Origin: JAVBSN01 sp031556525 | GTDB lineage: Bacteria > Bacillota > Clostridia > Lachnospirales > Lachnospiraceae | Length of the DNA: 64,000 nt | Direction: 5' to 3' | Assembly: GCA_031556525.1 (NCBI GenBank) | Contig: JAVBSS010000037.1 | Coordinates: forward strand, 1 to 64,000 | Notes under the pieces: generated by a model | The model's input: the letters and a program-made list of their open reading frames with translations, nothing else | The model's database searches: none | Told to the model about the DNA's origin: nothing | Made by a program: the position numbers and the translations under genes | In this document: piece after piece, positions 24,907 to 34,536 of the stretch | How the letters are laid out: every line of letters begins with the position of its first letter | How positions within the stretch are numbered: position 1 is the first letter of the stretch

Positions 24907-27543
24907 ATGAAAAAGCTAGTAATCGGAATATTAGCCCACGTAGATTCGGGCAAGACAACTTTATCAGAGGGAATGCTATATACTAGTGGTGGCATTAGAA
25001 AAATGGGAAGAGTAGATAATGGAGATGCTTTTCTAGACACTAATCAGTTGGAAAAAGCAAGAGGTATTACTATCTTTTCGAAGCAAGCAATTATGAAGTT
25101 AGAAGAGTCTGAGATAACTTTGTTAGATACCCCTGGACATGTGGATTTCTCAGCAGAGATGGAGAGAACTCTACAAGTTCTAGATTATGCCATATTAGTA
25201 ATAAATGGAGCAGATGGAGTACAAGCACATACAGTTACTTTGTGGAGATTACTAACAAGATATAAAATACCAGCATTTATATTTATTAATAAAATGGATC
25301 AATCAGGAATTAGTAAGAATGATTTACTAATAGAATTAAAGAATAAATTAGACGAGAGATTTGTAGATTTTACTAACACAGAAGATGAGGAATTTTATGA
25401 AAATGTAGCAATGTGTGATGAGAACACCTTAAATATATTTTTAGAAAATAGTAGATTAGAAGATAACCATATTGTACGATTGGTTAAGAATAGAAAAGTA
25501 TTTCCGTGTTACTTTGGTTCAGCATTAAAGCTAGAGGGAATAGAAGAATTATTACAAGGGTTAGAAAAATATACATTAGAAAAAATATATCCTAGTGAAT
25601 TTGGAGCAAAGATATATAAGATTGCAAGAGATGAACAAGGTAATAGACTTACTTATATGAAGGTTACAGGAGGAAGTATTAAGATAAAGGATTTGCTTAC
25701 TAATGGAAAAACAAAAATAGAAAAAGAGCAAGATAATATCTGGGAAGAGAAAGTAAATCAGATTCGAGTATACTCAGGTGAGAAATATGATATTAAGAAT
25801 GAGGTACTAGCAGGAGAAGTCTGTGCAGTAACAGGACTTAGTAAGACATATGCGGGAGAGGGACTAGGTATAGAAATAGCTTCTGAGACACCAATGTTAG
25901 AACCTGTACTTACTTATGGAATATGTTTACCTGATGATGTAGATGTAGCGGTTATATTGCCTAAGTTAAAGCAATTAGAGGAAGAAGATCCAGCCCTTCA
26001 TATTGTGTGGAATTCGACTACTAATGAGATACAAGCGCAGATTATGGGACAAGTTCAGATTGAAATATTACAAAGTCTTATTAAGGAAAGATTTGATGTA
26101 GATGTAACCTTTGATACAGGAAAGATTGTCTACAAAGAGACAATAAGCAATATAGTAGAAGGCGTAGGACATTTTGAACCGTTAAGACATTATGCAGAAG
26201 TTCATGTGTTATTAGAATCAGGTGAGACTGGAAGCGGGCTACAATTTGAGACGAATTGTTCAGAAGATATATTAGATAGGAATTGGCAGAATCTAATACT
26301 AACTCATATGAAAGAGCGAGAGCATCTTGGAGTATTAACGGGATCAGGGGTTACAGATATGAAGATTACATTAGTAGCAGGGAAAGCTCATAGTAAGCAT
26401 ACAGAAGGTGGAGATTTTAGACAGGCTACGTATCGCTCTATTAGACAGGGTCTTATGGAAGCAGAGTCTATCTTATTAGAACCATATTACGAATATACAT
26501 TGGAAGTGCCACAAGAAATGGTCGGTAGAGCTATGACTGATATTGATAGAATGTATGGAACATTTGAGATAACTAAGGCAGATGAGGATTCTAATGTGCT
26601 GAAGGGAACAGTTCCTGTTATTTGCATGCAAGATTATCAACAAGAAGTAATATCATATACCAAGGGACAAGGAAGGCTTATATGCAATCTGTTAGGCTAT
26701 TTACCATGCCATAATTTTGAGGAGGTAATAGAGAGTATAGGCTATAATGTCCTTCGAGATACAGAGAATCCGGTAGATTCTGTATTTTGTGCTCATGGTG
26801 CAGGTTTTAATGTTGGATGGGATAAAGTAAAAGAATATATGCATGTTGAGAGCGTATTAAAAGAAGCTAGAGAATACGAAGATATAAGCATGGTTAATGT
26901 AAGTGCTAGCGAAGAACTCTGGATTGGAGAAGATGAGGTAGAGGCTATTCTCTCAAGAACCTTTGATGCTAATAGACGAAAAGATGACTATGATAGAAAA
27001 AGGGCTATGCGAACAAAAATTAGAGATACAGCAACATCATATTCGGGCAGTAAAATATATAAGGCAGAAGCACAAAAGGAAAAATACTTATTAGTGGATG
27101 GTTATAATATTATCTTTGCTTGGGATGAACTTAAAGAGTTAGCAAAAGATAACCTAGATAGTGCAAGAGGTAAGTTGCTAGATATATTATGTGCCTATCA
27201 ACCAATTAAAGGGGTTAATATAATTGCTGTATTTGATGCATATAAAGTAAAAGGACAAGATACTAAGTATATGGATTATCAAAATATTCATGTGGTATAT
27301 ACCAAAGAAGCAGAGACTGCCGACCAATACATTGAAAAGTTTGCACATTCAAATAATGAGAAGTATGCGATTACGGTTGCAACCTCGGATGGGTTGGAGC
27401 AATTAATTATACGTGGCGCAGGTTGTAGTATAATGTCAGCTAGAGAATTGAAGTTAGAGATAGATAGAGATGAGCAAGAATTTGCTGAGACCTACTTGAA
27501 TAAAAAGCAAGATGATTTTGATAAAGGAAATGATATGTTTTAA
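24907..27543 (+). CDS. Tet(M)/EF-G-like translation GTPase fused to a Rae1/YacP-type NYN nuclease domain
   Basis: The 878-residue protein begins with a translation-factor GTPase domain: G1 AHVDSGKTT (10-18), G2 RGIT (52-55), G3 DTPGH (74-78), G4 NKMD (128-131). EF-G domains II to V follow to about residue 665, in the style of ribosomal protection proteins (Tet(M) is 639 residues). After a charged linker, residues about 722-860 form a NYN/PIN-like domain: YLLVDGYNIIFAW, VFDAYKVKG, ETADQYIEKF and TSDGLEQLIIRGAG, matching YacP/Rae1, the Bacillus nuclease that cuts mRNA in the ribosomal A site. Tetracycline resistance is not shown. A ribosome-targeted mRNA-cleaving or rescue role is inference. 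It lies 16 bases before the LtaS-like gene. Confidence 0.9.
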   Translation: MKKLVIGILAHVDSGKTTLSEGMLYTSGGIRKMGRVDNGDAFLDTNQLEKARGITIFSKQAIMKLEESEITLLDTPGHVDFSAEMERTLQVLDYAILVINGADGVQAHTVTLWRLLTRYKIPAFIFINKMDQSGISKNDLLIELKNKLDERFVDFTNTEDEEFYENVAMCDENTLNIFLENSRLEDNHIVRLVKNRKVFPCYFGSALKLEGIEELLQGLEKYTLEKIYPSEFGAKIYKIARDEQGNRLTYMKVTGGSIKIKDLLTNGKTKIEKEQDNIWEEKVNQIRVYSGEKYDIKNEVLAGEVCAVTGLSKTYAGEGLGIEIASETPMLEPVLTYGICLPDDVDVAVILPKLKQLEEEDPALHIVWNSTTNEIQAQIMGQVQIEILQSLIKERFDVDVTFDTGKIVYKETISNIVEGVGHFEPLRHYAEVHVLLESGETGSGLQFETNCSEDILDRNWQNLILTHMKEREHLGVLTGSGVTDMKITLVAGKAHSKHTEGGDFRQATYRSIRQGLMEAESILLEPYYEYTLEVPQEMVGRAMTDIDRMYGTFEITKADEDSNVLKGTVPVICMQDYQQEVISYTKGQGRLICNLLGYLPCHNFEEVIESIGYNVLRDTENPVDSVFCAHGAGFNVGWDKVKEYMHVESVLKEAREYEDISMVNVSASEELWIGEDEVEAILSRTFDANRRKDDYDRKRAMRTKIRDTATSYSGSKIYKAEAQKEKYLLVDGYNIIFAWDELKELAKDNLDSARGKLLDILCAYQPIKGVNIIAVFDAYKVKGQDTKYMDYQNIHVVYTKEAETADQYIEKFAHSNNEKYAITVATSDGLEQLIIRGAGCSIMSARELKLEIDRDEQEFAETYLNKKQDDFDKGNDMF

Positions 27544-27559
27544 AAATTAGAGGTTAGGT

Positions 27560-29548
27560 ATGAATATAATATATTACGTTATAAGCTTGATATGGCTAGA
27601 GGTTACATTTCACATAGGTATCTATGGAAAGATAGATAGTATGATATTATTTCCAATCATATTTTCTATACCATTAGCTCTATTTTTAAGTGTAATAACA
27701 GATTTATTTACAGAGAAAGTAAATGTATGCTTGCAGATTATAACAATGCTATTTGTAAGTATATTTTTTAACGCTCAAATAGTATACCATGAGGTGTTTG
27801 GCACATTTTTAGTAATGAAATCTATTACGAATGGTGCGGGACAGGCAGCAGATTTTGGTAGCACTATTATGAATGCTATATTGGCAAATTGGCTAATAAT
27901 ACTGGTTATGTGTATACCGTTTATAATTAGAATTATTATGCTTATATTAAGTAGAAAAATAGATAGACTCAGATATAAAAAATCAGGCTACAAATTAGAT
28001 GTAATATTGATAGTTGCGGTAATGATTACTTTCGTTCTGGCAAGACTTAGTCTTAATATATATGGTTATGCGCCTTATTCACCATATGAAGTATATTATA
28101 GGCCTAATGTTATGGAACAGTCTATGAATAAGTTAGGTGTTATTACTACAGCATATAAAGATATTAAGCAAACCATATATAGCAAATTAGGGATAAGGTA
28201 TGAATATGCAAGTAAGATAGAGATTCAAGATGAAGCAGAAGAGATAACAGAGTTTACTACAGAAAGTATTATTAATGAAGGCGATGCGGTACTAGAAGAG
28301 GTTATAGTATATGAAGCTAATACAATGGACGTTGATTTTGACAGCTTGGCTAAAGGCAATGATGAATTAGTAGATGTACATACGTATTTTTCTAATGTTA
28401 CACCTACATATAAGAATGAATATACAGGAATGTTTGAAGGATATAATCTGATATTTATTACGGCAGAAAGTTTTTCGGGATATCTAATAGATGAAGAGAT
28501 TACACCGACCTTATATAAGATGTATAGTGAGGGTTTTCAGTTTGATAATTTCTATAATCCATCGTGGTATTTGAGCACTATTGATGGAGAGTATGTTAAT
28601 CTGTTAGGTCAGATTCCTGTTGATGGAGATTGGAGTTTTCAACATGCGAGTGAGAATTGGAATCCATTTGCGTTAGGAAATCAACTTAATGAATTAGGAT
28701 ATAACAGTTATGCTTATCATAATCATAATGCTCATTACTATGATAGAACAGTATTGCATCCTAGTCTTGGCTATGAATTCAAAGCTGTTGATTCAGGACT
28801 AACAATGAAATCTAAATGGCCAGAGTCAGATGTGGAATTGGTTGAGATAACTTATGATGAATATATGAATGAAGAACCATTTAACGCCTATTATATGACT
28901 ATGAGTGGTCACCTTCCTTACAATTATGAATATAACTCAATGTGCCTGAAACATAGAGACGAGGTAACGAATTTAGATTATGAATCAGAAGATGTAAAGG
29001 CTTATATAGCAGCTAATATTGAATTTGAAAATGCAGTTGATTTATTAATTGATAAAGCGGAAGCGGCTGGTGTATTAGATAACACTTTATTTGTAATAGT
29101 TCCAGATCACTATCCTTATGATTTGAAGAATGGTGCTTTAAATGAATTAGCAAGTAATGATGTTGAAGATGACAAGTTTGAGATATATAGAAGTAATATG
29201 CTTATATGGAGTCCTTCTATGACAAGCAGTGTAGAAGTAAATAAATATTGTTCAAGTCTAGATATATTACCGACCATATCTAATCTAATGGGAATTGAGT
29301 ATGATTCAAGATTACTTGCAGGAAGAGATGTAATGTCTAATAGTGAACCGCTAGTTATGTTGAAGGATAGAAGCTTTATTACTGATAAGGTTAAATATGA
29401 TGCTATAAGTGGAGAAGTGGAATATATAAATGATGTAGAAGTTTCTGATTCTTATGTGAGTAGGAAGGTTATAGAAGTAAATAATAGATTTTATTATTCT
29501 TCGCAGATATTAGATAATGATTATTTTGATAGATTGCAGTTGGATTGA
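27560..29548 (+). CDS. LtaS-like sulfatase-family membrane enzyme
   Basis: The 662-residue protein has five N-terminal membrane helices (to about residue 185), then a large extracytoplasmic alkaline-phosphatase-fold domain. The domain start YNLIFITAESFSGYLIDEEI has the first metal Glu, and NPSWYLSTIDGEYVNLLGQI carries the catalytic Thr. MTMSGHLPYNYEY and FVIVPDHYPYDL supply the later metal His and Asp-His. This is the layout of lipoteichoic acid synthase and related phosphoglycerol transferases, which move glycerol phosphate from phosphatidylglycerol to a surface polymer. The exact acceptor is unknown. Probably cotranscribed with the GTPase-NYN gene. Confidence 0.88.
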   Translation: MNIIYYVISLIWLEVTFHIGIYGKIDSMILFPIIFSIPLALFLSVITDLFTEKVNVCLQIITMLFVSIFFNAQIVYHEVFGTFLVMKSITNGAGQAADFGSTIMNAILANWLIILVMCIPFIIRIIMLILSRKIDRLRYKKSGYKLDVILIVAVMITFVLARLSLNIYGYAPYSPYEVYYRPNVMEQSMNKLGVITTAYKDIKQTIYSKLGIRYEYASKIEIQDEAEEITEFTTESIINEGDAVLEEVIVYEANTMDVDFDSLAKGNDELVDVHTYFSNVTPTYKNEYTGMFEGYNLIFITAESFSGYLIDEEITPTLYKMYSEGFQFDNFYNPSWYLSTIDGEYVNLLGQIPVDGDWSFQHASENWNPFALGNQLNELGYNSYAYHNHNAHYYDRTVLHPSLGYEFKAVDSGLTMKSKWPESDVELVEITYDEYMNEEPFNAYYMTMSGHLPYNYEYNSMCLKHRDEVTNLDYESEDVKAYIAANIEFENAVDLLIDKAEAAGVLDNTLFVIVPDHYPYDLKNGALNELASNDVEDDKFEIYRSNMLIWSPSMTSSVEVNKYCSSLDILPTISNLMGIEYDSRLLAGRDVMSNSEPLVMLKDRSFITDKVKYDAISGEVEYINDVEVSDSYVSRKVIEVNNRFYYSSQILDNDYFDRLQLD

Positions 29549-29570
29549 TAAAGAAGATTTTGCAAATAAA

Positions 29571-29608
29571 AAAGGTACGATTTCTTGATTTTAAGAAATC
29601 GTACCTTT
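29571..29608 (+). terminator. Bidirectional intrinsic terminator
   Basis: A perfect 16-bp stem (29571-29586 with 29593-29608) with a 6-base loop sits between the convergent LtaS-like and DivIVA-like genes. Confidence 0.87.
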
Positions 29609-29617
29609 GGTAGTTAA

Positions 29618-30253
29618 TTATACAAATGTAAGACCATCATCATCTCCATCGCCTATTCTAAAAGCTTTGTTAGAGTTATCTTCGATTTCTCCGAAGAATA
29701 CGTCATCGTCATTAAATTCATCGATTGTAGGAATTGTAGCTGAATCTTTAATTGCTTCAGGAATTTCGTCAGTTAGAAGAGTAGTATCTTCAATCTCGTC
29801 ATTTTCTTCGATTGTTTCAGAAATCTCATCTTCTAAAAGAATAGAATCTTCAACTTCCTCAACTTCATCTGTTTCAATTGAAGCATCTTCAATCTCTTCA
29901 ACTTCTTCATCTTGAACTAATACAGTAGTGTCCTCAAAATCTTCATCTACATCAGATGAAGTAAGAACAGTAGTTGCATCATCGTCAGTCTCGTCTTCGA
30001 TAGAATCTTCGCCAGCTTCCATAGGAACAGTAGTAGCTTCTGTTAATGCTGCTTGTAAATTATATATTCTTAGCATGTTATCGTGATTCTGTTTAATTAA
30101 TGTTTCATTATTATTAGCAAGTCTATCAACTTTCTCAAGAGCTTCTTGATAAGCAACCTCTACCTCGTATAGATAATGATATACTTCTGCTTTGTTAAGA
30201 CCAATAACACTAGCTTTAAATTTTGTGTCATGGATATTTGGATTTATTGACAT
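29618..30253 (-). CDS. DivIVA-like protein with a long acidic tail
   Basis: The first 70 residues fit a DivIVA-type start: a short segment FKASVIGLNKAEVYHYLYEV followed by a coiled-coil (AYQEALEKVDRLANNNETLI). From residue 80 to the end the protein is extremely acidic, with imperfect repeats such as DTTVLVQDEEVEEIED, DSILLEDEISETIEEND and DTTLLTDEIPEAI. No membrane helix or catalytic motif is seen. DivIVA proteins mark curved membrane at poles and septa; this one may do so, but its tail is unlike known members. AAAGGAG precedes the ATG, and a promoter lies at 30293-30321. Confidence 0.65.
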   Translation of the reverse strand: MSINPNIHDTKFKASVIGLNKAEVYHYLYEVEVAYQEALEKVDRLANNNETLIKQNHDNMLRIYNLQAALTEATTVPMEAGEDSIEDETDDDATTVLTSSDVDEDFEDTTVLVQDEEVEEIEDASIETDEVEEVEDSILLEDEISETIEENDEIEDTTLLTDEIPEAIKDSATIPTIDEFNDDDVFFGEIEDNSNKAFRIGDGDDDGLTFV

Positions 30254-30292
30254 GTTATGTTCTCCTTTGTGTGTGAGTATTAATATATAAAT

Positions 30293-30321
30293 ATTTTAAT
30301 ACATAAGGAGTAAGAATTCAA
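30293..30321 (-). promoter_or_regulatory. Promoter of the DivIVA-like gene
   Basis: On the minus strand TTGAAT (30321-30316) and TAAAAT (30298-30293) are 17 bases apart, about 40 bases before the ATG at 30253. Confidence 0.6.
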
Positions 30322-30448
30322 ATAAAATTAGCATAAAAGAAAGAGAAAAACGAGTGATTTTTTGTGCAAAGTTACTAAACAAAAAGGACAGATATAAGCA
30401 TGGATGAGTAATGTAAGCAAAAGTCACATATACGGTTGGATATAATGA

Positions 30449-31390
30449 CTAATTTTGTATCTTGCAAAACTCAATAAACTTCCTAGTGGCATTAGGTGTA
30501 TATTTATCATTGTTATATACAAATCCAATTGTACGTTTTCTAATTGGTGCTGAAAGAGGGACTTCTACAATATTGTTACTCTTAAGGTCGTTTTCTACAA
30601 ATTGCTTTACAACACAGGCGACACCCAAACCGATATTTGCAAAATCTATAAGTAAATCCATATTATTTATCTCTAATAATTGATTTGGATGTATATCATT
30701 GTTTTTAAAGTATTCATTAATATGAATTCTAGTTATATTTTCTTTGTCTAGTAGCATTAGATTGGCATTTTCTAGTATTTCTTTTTCTGATAATTCGAGG
30801 GTAGTATTTACTTTGTTATGGCTAACTCTATAAACAAGGTTATCTAAATAAGTTTTAGTAGCTACAAATATATCTTCAATTTCTCCGATAGAGTAGTATT
30901 CAAGATTTCTGATATCATCACTGTGACATATTAATCCTATATCTATTTTACCTTCGTCTAATAACTTTAATGTTTCTATGGTTGAATTACATTCAATGGT
31001 TATTTTGATATGGGGATTGATTTTAACAAATTCCTGTAAGTACGGCATTAATATATATTTGCATAAAGAGGTACTAACCCCTATACGAATCTGACCTATA
31101 CCTAAGTTATGCATACGTTTTAATGATTCCTCACCTATAGAAATAGAGTCAAAAGCATTTTGAATGTGATTATATAATACTTCGCCTTCTTCGGTTAAGG
31201 TAACACCTCGAGAGTTTCGTACAAATAGGCTACAACCAACACTCTGTTCTAGCTTGGAAATAGACTTACTTATGGCAGGTTGACTTATATATAATTCTTC
31301 GGCTGCCTTGGAGATATTTTTAGTGTTGGCAACTGTATAGAATATTTTGTAATGATTAAGATTTTGGTTAATAGCAATTTGATTTTTCAT
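30449..31390 (-). CDS. LysR family transcriptional regulator
   Basis: The 313-residue protein has an N-terminal winged helix-turn-helix (HYKIFYTVANTKNISKAAEE and LYISQPAISKSISKLEQSVG, residues 12-52) and the two-lobed LysR effector domain from about residue 95 (GIGQIRIGVSTSLCKYILMP onward). I start at 31390, where AAAGGAG is properly spaced; the ORF open further upstream adds six residues only. It is divergent from an oxidoreductase gene and lies just upstream of the leucine genes, so it may sense a branched-chain precursor; that is inference. Confidence 0.88.
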   Translation of the reverse strand: MKNQIAINQNLNHYKIFYTVANTKNISKAAEELYISQPAISKSISKLEQSVGCSLFVRNSRGVTLTEEGEVLYNHIQNAFDSISIGEESLKRMHNLGIGQIRIGVSTSLCKYILMPYLQEFVKINPHIKITIECNSTIETLKLLDEGKIDIGLICHSDDIRNLEYYSIGEIEDIFVATKTYLDNLVYRVSHNKVNTTLELSEKEILENANLMLLDKENITRIHINEYFKNNDIHPNQLLEINNMDLLIDFANIGLGVACVVKQFVENDLKSNNIVEVPLSAPIRKRTIGFVYNNDKYTPNATRKFIEFCKIQN

Positions 31391-31647
31391 AGGTACTCCT
31401 TTTATCATAATTAAGAATGGTTATAATAGCATTATATACTATGAATACAAGTTATATCAATGGTAAATAAAAACTAGAATTGACAAAAGAATTATAAAGT
31501 AATAATCTGTGAAATATAGAAGACTATTTGGGTTTATTCTTACACCAATATATATAGTCATATATACTATTAGCATAAGGACAATAAAAGATAAATAAAA
31601 GCAATAGAAAGGGTATAGTGTGAGAGCGTTATAATATAGGTGGATAT

Positions 31648-32616
31648 ATGAACATTGGAATAATTGGAGCAGGAAATATTGCATCAACATTGGCAAATAC
31701 AATTAATAAGATAGAAGATGCTAATTGTTATGGCATTGCATCTAGAGATATAACTAAAGCAAAAGAATTTGCAGGTAAATATAATATACCTAAGGCATAT
31801 GGTTCATATGAAGAAATGGTTATGGATGATAATATTGAATTAGTGTATATAGCAACCCCTCATTCTCATCATTATGAGCATATGAAATTATGTATCCAAC
31901 ATGGAAAGCATGTGTTGTGTGAAAAAGCATTTACAATAAATAGTGTACAAGCACGAGAAATATTTGATTTAGCACGAGAAAAAAATGTATTAGTTACGGA
32001 AGCCATATGGACAAGATACATGCCATCAAGAAACATTATAAATGAAGTTATATCAAGTGGAATAATAGGTGATATAAAAACAGTTACAGCTAATTTGTCT
32101 TATAATATATCAGATAAAGAAAGACTAATTAATCCTGAACTAGCAGGAGGAGCATTGTTAGATGTGGGAGTATATACAATTAATTTTGCGCTAATGCATA
32201 TGGGAAGTAATATATCACAGATAAATAGCACGGTGGTTATGACAGATACTAATGTAGATGGGCAAGATAGTATTACTATATTATATGATGATAATAGGAT
32301 GGCGGTTCTTAACTCGGGTATATATGGATTGTCAGATAGACAGGGTATATTCTATGGAGATAAAGGATATATAATAGTTGATAATATTAATAATCCTCTT
32401 ATGCTTGATGTATATGATAGTAGTAGGCAAGTTGTTAAACATATAGATATGCCTACACAAATATCAGGATATGAGTATCAAATTATAGAAACAATTAAAT
32501 GTATCAGAGAAGGAAAATTAGAGTGTACATCTATGCCACATAATGATACTTTAGAAGTATTGGATATTATGGATGGATTACGAAGAAGCTGGAATATGAA
32601 ATATCCAATGGAGTAA
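31648..32616 (+). CDS. Gfo/Idh/MocA family oxidoreductase
   Basis: The 322-residue protein starts with a Rossmann fold, NIGIIGAGNIASTLANTINK, binding NAD(P)H, followed by YIATPHSHHYEHMKLCIQHG and KHVLCEKAFTINSVQARE, which carries the conserved EK(A/P) lysine used in catalysis. The C-terminal half is the beta-sheet dimer domain (GGALLDVGVYTINFAL). Members oxidise or reduce sugars and related polyols; the substrate here is unknown. It is divergent from the LysR gene and 140 bases before leuC, but no functional link to leucine synthesis is evident. Confidence 0.9.
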   Translation: MNIGIIGAGNIASTLANTINKIEDANCYGIASRDITKAKEFAGKYNIPKAYGSYEEMVMDDNIELVYIATPHSHHYEHMKLCIQHGKHVLCEKAFTINSVQAREIFDLAREKNVLVTEAIWTRYMPSRNIINEVISSGIIGDIKTVTANLSYNISDKERLINPELAGGALLDVGVYTINFALMHMGSNISQINSTVVMTDTNVDGQDSITILYDDNRMAVLNSGIYGLSDRQGIFYGDKGYIIVDNINNPLMLDVYDSSRQVVKHIDMPTQISGYEYQIIETIKCIREGKLECTSMPHNDTLEVLDIMDGLRRSWNMKYPME

Positions 32617-32756
32617 ATAATGTTAATAGAATAGTTATAACTTTTAGTTATGGCTATTATTAATGTTATGTATTTCTGTTATAACGAAAATTATGATATA
32701 TTATTATCAGAATAATTATTTAGCAAGAAATGCTATGAAGAATGGAGGATATAGAT

Positions 32757-34022
32757 ATGGGAATGACAATGACACAAAAAATATTAGCAGCTCATGCAGG
32801 GTTAGATACTGTAGAGGCTGGACAATTAATTGAAGCAGATTTAGATTTAGTATTAGGTAATGATGTAACAACACCAGTTGCTATACATGAGATGGCTAAG
32901 TTTAATACGGATAAGGTGTTTGATAAAGAGAAGATAGCAATGGTGCTTGATCATTTTACACCTAACAAAGATATTAAGAGTGCTGAACATTGCAAATGCG
33001 TTAGAGAGTATGCATTTGCACAAGATATTACTAACTTCTTTGATGTAGGAGAGATGGGAATAGAGCATGCATTACTTCCTGAAAAAGGTTTAATAGTAGC
33101 AGGTGAGACTTGTATAGGAGCAGATTCACATACTTGTACTTACGGAGCATTAGGCGCATTTTCAACAGGTGTTGGAAGTACAGATATGGCAGCGGGTATG
33201 GCAACAGGTAAGGCGTGGTTCAAAGTACCTTCAGCTATAAAATTTGTTCTTACTGGAAAACCAGCGAAATGGGTAAGTGGTAAGGATGTAATATTACACA
33301 TTATCGGATTAGTTGGCGTTGATGGAGCTTTATATAAATCAATGGAGTTTGTTGGTGATGGTATAGCTAATTTATCAATGGATGATAGATTTTCAATGGC
33401 AAATATGGCAATTGAAGCTGGTGCTAAGAATGGTATCTTCCCAGTTGATGATAAAACAATCGAATATATAAAAGGACATTCTACAAAAGAGTATACAGTA
33501 TATGAGGCAGACGAAGATGCAGAGTATGATGAGACTTATACAATAGATTTATCATCGTTAGAGCCAACCGTGGCCTTCCCTCATTTACCAGAGAATACTA
33601 AGCCGATGAGCGAAGTTCCAGAAATTAAGATAGATCAAGTAGTAATTGGTTCATGTACAAATGGACGTATTGAAGACTTAAGAGTAGCAGCAAGTGTTCT
33701 TGCAGGTCAAAAGGTTGCAAAGGGTATTAGAGTAATAGTGATTCCAGCAACACAAGCAATATATTTACAAGCAATTGAAGAAGGCTTAGTTCAAATATTT
33801 ATTAAAGCAGGAGCAATTGTAAGTACACCAACTTGTGGACCATGTCTTGGTGGACATATGGGAATATTAGCAGCAGGTGAGAAAGCAGTAGCAACTACTA
33901 ATCGTAACTTCGTAGGACGTATGGGACACGTTGAGTCAGAGATATATCTTGCAAGTCCAGCAGTAGCAGCAGCTTCGGCAATTACTGGTAAGATATCTTG
34001 CCCATGTGATTTAGGTTTATAA
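32757..34022 (+). CDS. leuC: 3-isopropylmalate dehydratase large subunit
   Basis: The 421-residue protein is the [4Fe-4S] subunit of isopropylmalate isomerase, converting 2- to 3-isopropylmalate in leucine synthesis. Cluster cysteines are visible in VIGSCTNGRIEDLRVAA and PTCGPCLGGHMGI; substrate-site motifs include GETCIGADSHTCTYGALGAF. The start at 32757 is 8 bases after GGAGG (32744-32748); the in-frame ATG at 32742 overlaps that site. The length fits the short clostridial/archaeal LeuC form. leuD follows after 16 bases and makes the partner subunit. Confidence 0.96.
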   Translation: MGMTMTQKILAAHAGLDTVEAGQLIEADLDLVLGNDVTTPVAIHEMAKFNTDKVFDKEKIAMVLDHFTPNKDIKSAEHCKCVREYAFAQDITNFFDVGEMGIEHALLPEKGLIVAGETCIGADSHTCTYGALGAFSTGVGSTDMAAGMATGKAWFKVPSAIKFVLTGKPAKWVSGKDVILHIIGLVGVDGALYKSMEFVGDGIANLSMDDRFSMANMAIEAGAKNGIFPVDDKTIEYIKGHSTKEYTVYEADEDAEYDETYTIDLSSLEPTVAFPHLPENTKPMSEVPEIKIDQVVIGSCTNGRIEDLRVAASVLAGQKVAKGIRVIVIPATQAIYLQAIEEGLVQIFIKAGAIVSTPTCGPCLGGHMGILAAGEKAVATTNRNFVGRMGHVESEIYLASPAVAAASAITGKISCPCDLGL

Positions 34023-34038
34023 TAAGGAGGACATATAC

Positions 34039-34524
34039 ATGAAAGCATTAGGTACAGTACACAAATATGGTGACAATGTAGATACAGACGTAATAATTCC
34101 AGCGAGATATTTGAATTCATCTGATCCAGAAGAATTAGCAAAGAAATGTATGGAAGATATAGATAAGGATTTTGTTAATAGAGTTAAGGTTGGTGACATA
34201 ATGGTTGCTAATAAGAATTTTGGTTGTGGTTCGTCAAGAGAGCATGCGCCGATAGCTATAAAGGCAGCAGGTATTAGTTGTGTAATAGCAGAGACATTTG
34301 CAAGAATATTTTATAGAAATGCTATTAATATAGGTCTTCCAATTATTGAATGTCCAGAAGCAGCTAAGAATATTGAAGCTGGAGACCAAGTTGAGGTTGA
34401 TTTTGATAATGGTATGATATATAACAAGACAAAGGGAACTGAGTTTAAAGGTCAAGCATTCCCACCATTTATGCAAGAGATAATCAAAGCAGAAGGACTT
34501 ATTAACTATATTAACAATAAGTAA
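34039..34524 (+). CDS. leuD: 3-isopropylmalate dehydratase small subunit
   Basis: The 161-residue protein is the swivelling-domain subunit of isopropylmalate isomerase. It begins GTVHKYGDNVDTDVIIPARY and carries the substrate-binding loop NFGCGSSREHAPIAIKAAG, the classic LeuD motif. The short form (about 160-165 residues) pairs with the 420-residue LeuC class. AAGGAGG precedes the ATG. It lies between leuC and a small membrane ORF that overlaps leuB. Confidence 0.96.
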   Translation: MKALGTVHKYGDNVDTDVIIPARYLNSSDPEELAKKCMEDIDKDFVNRVKVGDIMVANKNFGCGSSREHAPIAIKAAGISCVIAETFARIFYRNAINIGLPIIECPEAAKNIEAGDQVEVDFDNGMIYNKTKGTEFKGQAFPPFMQEIIKAEGLINYINNK

Positions 34525-34536
34525 ATAGGTGAAAAT

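Noticed and set aside
24907..27543. Straight tetracycline-resistance gene tet(M)
   Set aside because: The protein is about 240 residues longer, carries a nuclease domain and has host-like codon use; resistance cannot be claimed.
29607..29915. Plus-strand Ser-rich open frame
   Set aside because: It is the mirror of the acidic Asp/Glu-coding repeat region on the minus strand; it has no ribosome site and no protein-like pattern.
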